Below, one piece after another: positions 8,809-14,849 of a stretch of 30,316 bases of DNA. Both the position numbers and the translations under genes were made by a program. The notes below the pieces were generated by a model, which saw only the letters and a list, made by a program, of their open reading frames with translations, had not been told where the DNA came from and searched no databases. This DNA is from a virus: IMG/VR virus record IMGVR_UViG_3300018080_000446, positions 1-30,316 of that record; one strand, 5' to 3'. The number at the start of each line of letters is the position of its first letter. Position 1 is the stretch's first letter.

Positions 8809-8851
8809 ATTTTACCATACCCCACACCGCCAGTCAATAGAACACCCGTTC
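8809..8851 (-). promoter_or_regulatory. Sigma-70 promoter of moron 1 with upstream LexA-like box
   Basis: On the minus strand, TTGACT (8837-8832), a 17-bp spacer and TAAAAT (8814-8809) form a near-consensus promoter. Just upstream, GAACACCCGTTC (8840-8851) matches GAAC-N4-GTTC, the Gram-positive-type LexA/SOS box. It lies directly behind the stop codon of the tail chaperone extension (8852). A box upstream of the -35 could repress, or could serve another regulator. Confidence 0.7.
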
Positions 8852-9076
8852 CTATCCCCGCGCCACCGCCCCCATCTTGGACAGCATCACCCGCACGTCG
8901 TCCACCACGTGCGCCGGTGTCTCCATCAACTCGCGCCAGCTCCACCCCATCGAACGGCAGATCACCGCATCCGTCAGATCACTCGGCAGCACGCTACCGT
9001 TCCTGATCGCCACCTCCACCTCGACCTCGAAACGTGGCTTGATCTTCCGCGCTGCGCGTCCTCCGTGGGTTAAAAT
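8852..9076 (-). CDS. Tail assembly chaperone, frameshifted C-terminal (T-like) part
   Basis: An open frame with no convincing start runs from after a TGA at 9116-9118 to a TAG at 8852-8854. It is in the +1 (equivalently -2) frame relative to the upstream chaperone gene. The product (KIKPRFEVEVEV..., then VICRSMGWSWRELMETPAHV and DDVRVMLSKMGAV) looks like a true protein and like the second half of a tail assembly chaperone. The upstream gene's own tail (RGRGGGGDQER) looks artificial. Tail chaperone pairs made by programmed frameshifting (lambda G/GT; -2 in Mu) are known in this position. The slip must lie between 9115 and 8995, probably near 9020-9077; I cannot name the slippery site. No start with a ribosome site is present. 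The 5' coordinate given is approximate. Confidence 0.7.
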   Translation of the reverse strand: MLTHGGRAARKIKPRFEVEVEVAIRNGSVLPSDLTDAVICRSMGWSWRELMETPAHVVDDVRVMLSKMGAVARG

Positions 9077-9395
9077 CCGCGATCTCGGCCAGCAGGAACC
9101 CCGCGTCCTCCTCGCTCAACGCCCGGATCCGCTCCGCCGTCACCGGCATCTCTTCGCCGTCCTCGTCCGTCCAACGAACCAGCGCCAGCTCCAAGAGTGC
9201 CACGTTCATCTTTTCCAGCGCCAACTGCGGATCGAACACCTTGCGGTATCCCCCGCCATCCTGCGGCTCCATCCGCACGTACACCGCGCTCAATGCCTGG
9301 CGGTCCCCGTATCCCAGCTTGCGGATCGTCGCCGTCTCCTTCTCATCCCACCAAGACGCCTGCACCACCCGCGTCTCCCCCACAAACCTCGGCAT
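8994..9395 (-). CDS. Tail assembly chaperone, G-like (unshifted product)
   Basis: A 133-aa reading frame lies between the tail tube gene and the tape measure, the standard position for the tail assembly chaperone that coats the tape measure during tail building. It begins MPRFVGETRVVQASWWDEKE and contains a helical middle (LALEKMNVALLELALVRW). Natural-looking sequence continues to LLAEIADFNP at about residue 109, after which the composition becomes odd (RGRGGGGDQER). This suggests that most of the useful product shifts frame into the downstream T-like segment (8852 onward). The ATG is preceded by a G-rich site of eight Gs. Assignment rests on position, size and the overlapping frame. No enzymatic motif is expected. 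Confidence 0.7.
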   Translation of the reverse strand: MPRFVGETRVVQASWWDEKETATIRKLGYGDRQALSAVYVRMEPQDGGGYRKVFDPQLALEKMNVALLELALVRWTDEDGEEMPVTAERIRALSEEDAGFLLAEIADFNPRRTRSAEDQATFRGRGGGGDQER

Positions 9396-9411
9396 AATAC
9401 CCCCCCCTCAA

Positions 9412-9444
9412 AGATTGGTTCAATCTTGGAGATTGAACCAATCT
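9412..9444 (-). terminator. Perfect 15-bp hairpin after the tail tube gene
   Basis: AGATTGGTTCAATCT (9412-9426), a 3-nt loop and AGATTGAACCAATCT (9430-9444) form a perfect 15-bp hairpin starting 3 nt past the tail tube stop. Each arm is itself near-palindromic (AGATTG...CAATCT). There is no clear T-run on the minus strand, only TTTGAG. It could be an attenuator or mRNA 3'-end stabiliser that lets the abundant tube protein exceed the chaperone. Confidence 0.6.
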
Positions 9445-9447
9445 ATC

Positions 9448-10482
9448 CTACGGATAAGCGGCTAGATCAGTCAGCAGCGCCGCCTGGAACATCTTGGCCC
9501 ACGTGCTATCATACACGCCCTCGGCTGTCACCTGCACCGTCGCCAGCCCATCCTCGTCCCCATACGTCGGCCAGTCCGTGTACCTAACTGCCGTGTCGAG
9601 ATATAAATACGGTACGTTGCTTTGCCCGCTGTCCAGCTCCGTCGCCCCCTTAAGTGCCAACCGAATAAACGTCGTCGTTCTCGCGTCGTACTTATCCCGC
9701 TCCGCCTCCGAGGTCGTCCCCCGGACGTACGTCAGCGTCAGCTCTGGCGCTTTCTTGCTCTCGCCAACTATCGCGAAATACAAGTTCCCATCGCTCGTAT
9801 AGACCGGCACGAACTTTGTGTCCAGCGTCCACGTGAACGCCTTCAACACGCCAGTTTTTTGAGTGCCACCCAAACCCGCCCCTGTGGTGTCCACGTAAAA
9901 CTCGGCCAGGTTGAAAGGCGCTCTCTGCACGCTCTGCGCCGTCAGCGCACCCGTAAACGTCGTCTCCGTCCGCTGCCTGCCCACGATCTCCGCCGTGAAC
10001 TGGCAAGCCTCGTTCGGTGCGCCGCTGATCGTCAGCTTGGTGCAAAAACAATATTCCGACTCATACGCCTGCACATTGTCCCCATACTCGATCGTGAACG
10101 TATCGATCCCGTTTGCAATGTCCGGCGTGTTTGCCGTCGTCAGCCCCGGCGTGAACGTCCACAAATACGCGTTCGGCTCGTTCGTGCTGTCCGGCTGCGT
10201 CGGCGTGATATTGCCACACAAAGACATTGACAGCGCGTACGCGATATGACGGAAATTGACGTCACCCGTCCACGTCAGCCGCGCCTCGTTGCCCACGAAC
10301 AAGTCATTCGCCATATGGCGCGCCAGGCTGCCCCGGTCCTCGTCCGGACTGTGCAACGTGTTCGCGCTCTCCGCCGTTGTCAGCATCCCGTACAATATTT
10401 CTGTAGCTGCCTCCGCCGAGCCAGGCGTGCCCTCCTCGTTGCTAATCTGAATCTTACTAAATGCCCTTAACGCTGTCGCCAT
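9448..10482 (-). CDS. Major tail tube protein
   Basis: This 344-aa beta-rich protein has the features of a siphovirus tail tube subunit: an N-terminal MATALRAFSKIQISNEEGTPGSA, an early GNEARLTWTGDVNFRHIAYALS segment, and repeated strands such as TKLTISGAPNEACQFTAEIVGR and LTLTYVRGTTSEAERDKYDA. A strong AGGAGG site lies 7 nt before the ATG, which overlaps the end of the small upstream gene. The strong site and the hairpin just after the stop fit a highly expressed structural gene. Gene order supports the call: connector genes upstream, tail chaperones and tape measure downstream. There is no sheath gene next to it, so the tail should be non-contractile. Confidence 0.8.
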   Translation of the reverse strand: MATALRAFSKIQISNEEGTPGSAEAATEILYGMLTTAESANTLHSPDEDRGSLARHMANDLFVGNEARLTWTGDVNFRHIAYALSMSLCGNITPTQPDSTNEPNAYLWTFTPGLTTANTPDIANGIDTFTIEYGDNVQAYESEYCFCTKLTISGAPNEACQFTAEIVGRQRTETTFTGALTAQSVQRAPFNLAEFYVDTTGAGLGGTQKTGVLKAFTWTLDTKFVPVYTSDGNLYFAIVGESKKAPELTLTYVRGTTSEAERDKYDARTTTFIRLALKGATELDSGQSNVPYLYLDTAVRYTDWPTYGDEDGLATVQVTAEGVYDSTWAKMFQAALLTDLAAYP

Positions 10483-10762
10483 CTACAACCTCCTGGTGTT
10501 GATAACATCTCTCTCCCCACGCCCCAACAGTCCGCTTGCATCGCCCGCCGCTCGCCGTCTCTGCCCCGCAAAACGGCTTGACCTCCACGACCTCCACCAC
10601 CACGTATAATCCCGTGCGCTCCACGTCCGCCTCCGTGATCCCCTCCCGCTGCTCGATCTCTACCAAATCGAACCGCGTCAGATCGCGCGCCGGGACGCCC
10701 ATCGCGTACGCCCCATCTCCAACGTACCTAAACACGGTGGCGCTTTTTATAGTCTCGCTCAC
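10457..10762 (-). CDS. Small protein with C-terminal Cys/His zinc-like motif
   Basis: This gene encodes 101 aa from a GTG at 10760-10762, chosen because a GGAGG site sits 7 nt upstream; the longer reading to 10822 lies wholly inside the glycosyltransferase gene. The N-terminal about 65 residues form a small mixed fold (YVGDGAYAMGVPARDLTRFD), like proteins that cap the neck. The C-terminal part reads FCGAETASGGRCKRTVGAWG followed by ERCYQHQ: a C-x(8)-C-x(8)-C-x(2)-H pattern. I recall this as a common small treble-clef-like motif in phage and bacterial proteins. It overlaps the tail tube start by 26 nt and the glycosyltransferase by 35 nt. Its function is unknown. A regulatory or structural zinc-binding role is possible. 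Confidence 0.7.
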   Translation of the reverse strand: MSETIKSATVFRYVGDGAYAMGVPARDLTRFDLVEIEQREGITEADVERTGLYVVVEVVEVKPFCGAETASGGRCKRTVGAWGERCYQHQEVVDGDSVKGI

Positions 10763-11333
10763 GCTCGTTCCTCCACTGCACGTACGCCCGCATCCGCCGC
10801 GCATAATCGACCGGACGCGCATACTTTAGGTGTAAGATGTTCCCATACGCCGGAGGCCAGCGCCGCGCACCTTTCACGTCCAGCAATTTCCCATCCTGCC
10901 ACACCGCGCTGTGCGCGCCCTCGTACCGCACGTCTCCCGTCTCCTGGAACATCCTCACACCCCAAGACTGCGCCCCGTTCCACGTGTTGATCATCATCGC
11001 ATAGTATCGCCCCGGCTCTGCCACCGGCAGCTCGCCCTGGAGGCGCTCGTCCGCGTCGATCACAAAGTACCAGTCCCCCGGATTCCCGATCAAGCTCGCG
11101 TTCCGCTTTTCCACCTCGTCCGCCCAAGCCCTCGGCGCGTCCACCCACTCGGCCCCGTAACACTCGGCGATCACCTGCGTCCCGTCTGTGGAAGAGGGCA
11201 CCGTGTGCTCGTACTGCGCGAACGCCCCATCCACCACCACCACCCGGTCCACCTTCATCTCCAGGCTGTCCAAGCACGCAGGGAGCAGCTTCCCCTCATT
11301 GAACGCGATCACACACGCCACTATAGCCATCAC
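10728..11333 (-). CDS. Family 2 (GT-A) glycosyltransferase
   Basis: This 201-aa protein shows the GT2 pattern: an N-terminal strand and nucleotide-binding loop VACVIAFNEGKLLPACLDSL, then DRVVVVDGAF, then STDGT, and the metal-binding DxD as VIDADE at residues 91-96. Downstream motifs (YEGAHSAVWQDG; GNILHLKY) fit the acceptor half of short GT2 enzymes. It would transfer a sugar from a nucleotide sugar to an unknown acceptor in the cytoplasm. The gene is embedded between the tail-completion gene (GTGA overlap) and the tail tube operon, so it is co-expressed with virion genes. Plausible substrates are a virion protein, phage DNA or the host surface; none is shown by the sequence. The start is GTG 11333 or ATG 11330. 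Confidence 0.85.
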   Translation of the reverse strand: MMAIVACVIAFNEGKLLPACLDSLEMKVDRVVVVDGAFAQYEHTVPSSTDGTQVIAECYGAEWVDAPRAWADEVEKRNASLIGNPGDWYFVIDADERLQGELPVAEPGRYYAMMINTWNGAQSWGVRMFQETGDVRYEGAHSAVWQDGKLLDVKGARRWPPAYGNILHLKYARPVDYARRMRAYVQWRNERERDYKKRHRV

Positions 11334-11794
11334 GCAAACTCACCCGATCCCGCGTAACCGATCTCCTCCACCGTGCTCACCGTCACCCGGAACCCCGCAA
11401 AACTCGGCAACGCCGACGTCCGCTCCCCCTTTTGCCACAAGTACATCAGCTCGTCGCTGGCGCTCGCCCAACTGTTCGTGATGTTCGCCGTACTGTTCAG
11501 CGTCGGATACTTGTTGATCTGGTCCACCACCGCCTGCCGTGCCGTAACCAGCCCGCTCAGGCTGTCACCCGTGAACCGGGACCACACCTCCACGTAATGC
11601 GTCCACGCATACGTTACCTGTCCATAATCCCCGCTCCTGAGCGCCTCGAACGGCCCCGCAACGACGATAGCATACGGATCTGACCCCCGACCCAACACCT
11701 GGAAATCGCCCAGCGTCACGTCCGCGTCCGCAAAATTCGCCAGTGCCCGGATCAACGTCTGGATTGCCGCCTGTATCGTCGCGTCTCCGGCCAT
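11330..11794 (-). CDS. Putative tail completion / tail terminator protein
   Basis: This 154-aa protein is encoded directly after the connector gene (stop and start overlap as TGATG) and before the tail tube. It begins with a helical segment MAGDATIQAAIQTLIRALAN, then strands (TLGDFQVLGRGSDPYAIVVAG; YAWTHYVEVWSRF) and a helix LVTARQAVVDQINKYP. This alpha-beta-alpha order is typical of tail terminator or minor tail proteins (gpU/gp17-like) that seal the tail tube at the neck. I do not see a family signature that would settle it. The role is inferred from order, size and predicted secondary structure. Confidence 0.6.
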   Translation of the reverse strand: MAGDATIQAAIQTLIRALANFADADVTLGDFQVLGRGSDPYAIVVAGPFEALRSGDYGQVTYAWTHYVEVWSRFTGDSLSGLVTARQAVVDQINKYPTLNSTANITNSWASASDELMYLWQKGERTSALPSFAGFRVTVSTVEEIGYAGSGEFA

Positions 11795-12309
11795 CAGTCA
11801 GTGTCCCAATCCACGACCGCGTTCCCCATCATCTTACGCTGAAACACCGGCTCTATATCATCCCCTGCGTCGTCAACGTCTCGATACTCTAGCCCGTACG
11901 TCATCTTGTACGTCCTGGTCGCGCCCAACAGCTCGAACCCCTTGGCCCGGTCCTTGATAAAGATCTCCGCGTCTCGCATAATCACTCTGGTAGGTGTCGT
12001 GTACCGCATCTCGTCAGCGCCAGACACGAACGGGCCCGCGCCGTTGGCGTATGCCGCCAGATGCGCCACGTGCATCACCACGAAATCGTCCAGCGCCAGC
12101 TTGGCGTCTGCCTGCGTCACCGGAATATCGAAACCCTCCTCCGCCAGCACCACATTGACGATCCCGCTCACCCGGTCGATCATCCCCTCCACCTGTGTGA
12201 TCGTCGGCCGCGTCGTCGCGTCGAACGTCGTCCCCGTCGCCGTGGCGTACAGCGGTACCAGCGCCCCGACCTCTGCAACCGTCCCGTAACTGTTGTCACC
12301 GATCGTCAT
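11794..12309 (-). CDS. Head-tail connector (adaptor) protein
   Basis: This 171-aa protein has the helical layout of gp6/gp36-type connector subunits. The N-terminal YGTVAEVGALVPLYATATG is followed by a helix in which ITQVEGMIDRVSGIVNVVL is the usual 'xxVExxIDRVSxxI' pattern, then KLALDDFVVMHVAHLAAY. A ring of such subunits would sit under the portal. A GAGGGG site lies 6 nt before the ATG. Neighbours are a structural protein of unknown type upstream and the tail completion gene downstream, consistent with the neck module. Confidence 0.75.
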   Translation of the reverse strand: MTIGDNSYGTVAEVGALVPLYATATGTTFDATTRPTITQVEGMIDRVSGIVNVVLAEEGFDIPVTQADAKLALDDFVVMHVAHLAAYANGAGPFVSGADEMRYTTPTRVIMRDAEIFIKDRAKGFELLGATRTYKMTYGLEYRDVDDAGDDIEPVFQRKMMGNAVVDWDTD

Positions 12310-12329
12310 ATTCTACCCCTCAATCTACG

Positions 12330-12878
12330 TCAAGCCGCCTCATAGATCCCCGTCAGACAAAAGTCCAGCGTACCGGACCCGCTCACCTCTTCCACCCACA
12401 CCACAATGTCACCGGTGCCCGGCTTGGTCGTCGATCCCACCGGACTCGCCCGATTGGTATCGTTCTGCCAGTTCACGTTATCTGCCTGCGTCAAATTGCT
12501 CGCAAAGTTCGTCAGCGCCCCGCTCACCACGACCAGATTGACGCCCTCCGGGTTTCGCCCGCCGAGCGTAAAGTCCACGGAAGTGTGGAACCGGTCCGTG
12601 CTGTCCGTCGCGTTGATCACCGACTCCAGATGAAAACAATGGACCCACGTAACGCTTCCGTTCGTCGCATCGTTTTCGGTCACCACGCCCACCCACACAT
12701 CGTACACCCCATCAGACGCCTTTTCTGCGCTCAGGATCAGCCCCAGAAGGTGCAGCTCTGTCGTGACCGTGTGAGGAAAGTTCGTCGTGTCAGAAAGATC
12801 AACCAACACGTAAGGGGTGGAGGCTGCCACGGCCTCCGCCCCCAACGTCACTACGTGTGATGGTCTACCCGGCATCAT
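12330..12878 (-). CDS. Beta-rich structural protein, unknown (possible second decoration protein)
   Basis: This 182-aa protein consists almost only of alternating hydrophobic/polar segments (STPYVLVDLSDTTNF; YDVWVGVVTEND; GVNLVVVSGALTNF; TGDIVVWVEEVSGSGTL), as expected of a beta-sandwich. It starts with ATGATG overlapping the upstream stop. It carries no signal, membrane helix or catalytic motif. It lies between head genes and the connector, so a virion decoration or neck-associated role is plausible. I do not recognise a family. Confidence 0.65.
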   Translation of the reverse strand: MMPGRPSHVVTLGAEAVAASTPYVLVDLSDTTNFPHTVTTELHLLGLILSAEKASDGVYDVWVGVVTENDATNGSVTWVHCFHLESVINATDSTDRFHTSVDFTLGGRNPEGVNLVVVSGALTNFASNLTQADNVNWQNDTNRASPVGSTTKPGTGDIVVWVEEVSGSGTLDFCLTGIYEAA

Positions 12879-13099
12879 TCACCTCCAGACTTGCGCGCCT
12901 TGGCGGGTTTCTTCTTTGGATCCGGCTCTGGCTCCGGCTCTGCCGCCTTCACCTCGACCACGCTCAGCAGCGGAGAATTGCGGATCTCGTCCGTCATCTC
13001 GTGCTCGTGGATGTACTCCACGCCCCGCTTGCTGAAAATCCGCCCCGCCACCCTGGCGGTATCCCAGCGATATTTCTCACTGACCAATACCTCGTACAT
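12875..13099 (-). CDS. Small head/neck-module protein with acidic linker and basic tail
   Basis: This 74-aa protein begins MYEVLVSEKYRWDTARVAGR and contains a folded part up to about residue 50 (VEYIHEHEMTDEIRNSPLLS). It ends in a Pro/Glu/Asp linker (EPEPEPDPKKKP) and a Lys/Arg-rich tail. A strong AGGAGG site precedes the ATG. It overlaps the next gene by 4 nt. Short proteins of this type, with a 'TDEIRxSPLL' centre, recur between capsid and connector genes of siphophages, but their role is not known to me. The charged tail could contact DNA or another virion protein. Confidence 0.7.
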   Translation of the reverse strand: MYEVLVSEKYRWDTARVAGRIFSKRGVEYIHEHEMTDEIRNSPLLSVVEVKAAEPEPEPDPKKKPAKARKSGGE

Positions 13100-13108
13100 A
13101 GTCGCCTC

Positions 13109-14251
13109 CTAACTGTTATTGCTCTCGCTCAACTCGACCCACTCGCTGTCCACATAGATCAGCGTGATGCAATCGTATTGATTGAGCACCTGAGCATTAC
13201 CATCGTTTGTGCGGATATTGCTATCGGCGATTGTAATATCGTTGGCATCGTCACCGCACAGAATGAGCAACTGGCCCTCCGTTCCAGTAGCTGCCAGCGT
13301 CACCGTCACCGCGCCAGCCGAATCCAGATTATAGAACGTCTTGGTGGGTGTCAGTGTCTCTCCATCCGTGATCGTCTCATCCGCATAAGACGGGAAAAAT
13401 GTGCTGCTAACCGTCAACTCATCGTCGATAGTCACGCCAGCGTCTGCCGTCTCCTCGCTGATATTATTCGCCTCGATCGTTGAACCCGACAACGCACTAA
13501 ACGTATTAGCCGTAAACTGGAAATCGTCCGCGCCGCTGATCTCGATATCAATCTGGTCATCCGTGTCGGCTGTAATACTGGTATCGTTATCTGCATCCAG
13601 ATCAACCATATTACCAGCTACATCGAACCCGATGTCCCATCCGGTGCCACCCAGTGCGATCGCCGTCTCTGTGTTCTGCGCGTCCTGGCTGATGTTATCA
13701 ATCAAAATACCATACACACTATTTGTACCGGCCGTCGAATCGCCGATCCCCAAGTCGATATTGAACGCCGCCAGGCTGTTCGTGCCAGCCGTCATCACAT
13801 TGGTGGAATCTGCGATCTCGAACAGATGCTTTGTTGTGTCTGTCGTGATCGTAGACGCCCCCCAATCCTTCCACGTCTGGATATCAGCGCCACCGATCTC
13901 CACGTCCACCTGATCGTCCGTGTCCGCCGTCAGGCTCGTGTCCGCGTCCGCGTCCAAGTCCAGCTTTTGACCGTTCAGATCCACCGTCCCGGACCAGGTG
14001 ACCCCGGCCAGCGTCGCCGCGCCATCCACGTTCAACGTGCTGTCGAAATCAGCCGCCCCCACCACGTTGAGAGCGCCATCATCGTCAACAGTCAACTGTG
14101 TCGTACCGGATCCATCCTCCAGCTTGAAAATGTACCCGCTGGCACTCATCTCCTGATACTCGACCGGCTGCCCGCGCAGCCCGGCGAACCCACCGAGCAG
14201 CAGCGCCAACACCAGCGCCGCCCCGATTACAACCTTCTCAGCCTTACTCAT
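13109..14251 (-). CDS. Membrane-anchored or secreted beta-repeat fibre protein
   Basis: This 380-aa protein has an N-terminal signal-anchor (KVVIGAALVLALLLGGFAG, about residues 6-24) after a short basic start and is otherwise beta-repeat. A 27-residue unit recurs at residues 97-123 and 216-242; the shared core is DADxDTS(L/I)TADTDDQ(V/I)D followed by (V/I)EI(G/S)GAD. A TANTFSALSGSTIEANNI stretch resembles phage fibre shafts. The last 90 or so residues form a compact head (TPTKTFYNLDSAGAVTVTL...). A signal-anchor is unusual for a virion protein; it could be a surface protein expressed in the lysogen or a capsid fibre with a hydrophobic base. It overlaps the protease-like gene upstream by 8 nt, so the two are probably made together. 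Confidence 0.75.
   Translation of the reverse strand: MSKAEKVVIGAALVLALLLGGFAGLRGQPVEYQEMSASGYIFKLEDGSGTTQLTVDDDGALNVVGAADFDSTLNVDGAATLAGVTWSGTVDLNGQKLDLDADADTSLTADTDDQVDVEIGGADIQTWKDWGASTITTDTTKHLFEIADSTNVMTAGTNSLAAFNIDLGIGDSTAGTNSVYGILIDNISQDAQNTETAIALGGTGWDIGFDVAGNMVDLDADNDTSITADTDDQIDIEISGADDFQFTANTFSALSGSTIEANNISEETADAGVTIDDELTVSSTFFPSYADETITDGETLTPTKTFYNLDSAGAVTVTLAATGTEGQLLILCGDDANDITIADSNIRTNDGNAQVLNQYDCITLIYVDSEWVELSESNNS
13526..13963 (-). repeat. Two-copy 27-residue beta repeat in the fibre gene
   Basis: The copies at 13883-13963 and 13526-13606 encode nearly identical DAD(A/N)DTS(L/I)TADTDDQ units separated by about 92 residues. The Asp/Thr-rich alternation suits a calcium-binding or parallel beta-helix fibre shaft. 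Confidence 0.7.
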
Positions 14252-14816
14252 CGTTTTTCCCTCCTATGGTCTCTCGACCCATAATTTTGAACTCTAATGC
14301 ATCACTATCCGACCTGCGCCAGATCGAGGCCATCAACCGCGCCTTGGCCCCCATCAACGCCACCTTGACAGATAGTCCTACCGCCAGCCCGGCGATCACC
14401 CACCGCGCCAGTAGGTCCGTGCCCACCACGCGATCACCCAACGCCAGGTTTTTACCCGGACCGGCGATCACCGCGCTCGCCCCTGCATCGTACAGCGCCT
14501 GCACCATCGGGTCATCATTTGCGCCATAACAATTCGCAACGATCACCACCGCCCCGCCCAGGTTCACATCGCGCAACTGGCCTAGTCCCAGCGCCAGCAT
14601 TTGCGTTTTCCCGAACCCCAGGGGGCCGGTGCCCTCACCGAACCATCCCGCCTGGCCATCCATCCCGTGCAGCCGGAAATAGATCACGTCTCGCCCCTCC
14701 AGCCACTCGGGGTCGAAGGTGCTGGCCGTCAGCGGTGGAGAAGTGACCGGCTCGACGCCCGTCGCCTTCCCCACCGCCGCCTTGGCCAGCTCGGTGCAAT
14801 AGGCAAACACCCGCAC
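14244..14816 (-). CDS. CHAT/caspase-like (clan CD) cysteine protease
   Basis: This 190-aa protein shows the clan CD dyad pattern. A hydrophobic strand ends in HG (VIYFRLHG, His50-Gly51), and a second strand ends in the nucleophile (VVIVANCYG, Cys96). After it come the features of CHAT domains: a helix, then AGASAVIAGPG, then a long helix-rich stretch (TDLLARWVIAGLAVGLSVKV) ending MGAKARL. The segment may also span a membrane. The GTG start has an AGGAGG site 6 nt upstream. It lies directly after the major capsid gene and overlaps the fibre gene by 8 nt. CHAT and caspase-like proteases act in bacterial immunity and cell suicide and in protein processing. A role in virion maturation or in lysogen defence are both possible. 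Family assignment is by motif only. Confidence 0.7.
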   Translation of the reverse strand: MRVFAYCTELAKAAVGKATGVEPVTSPPLTASTFDPEWLEGRDVIYFRLHGMDGQAGWFGEGTGPLGFGKTQMLALGLGQLRDVNLGGAVVIVANCYGANDDPMVQALYDAGASAVIAGPGKNLALGDRVVGTDLLARWVIAGLAVGLSVKVALMGAKARLMASIWRRSDSDALEFKIMGRETIGGKNDE

Positions 14817-14849
14817 GATACACCTCCTCAGAATTGCGAATAGCGATTC

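Noticed and set aside
8232-8945. 237-codon minus-strand frame crossing the moron, its leader and promoter
   Set aside because: It runs through the promoter, terminator and repeat, overlaps the tail chaperone extension, and has unnatural Gly/Arg-rich composition.
9412-9444. tRNA-like T-arm (GGTTCAATC)
   Set aside because: It belongs to the perfect hairpin. There is no acceptor or anticodon structure around it.
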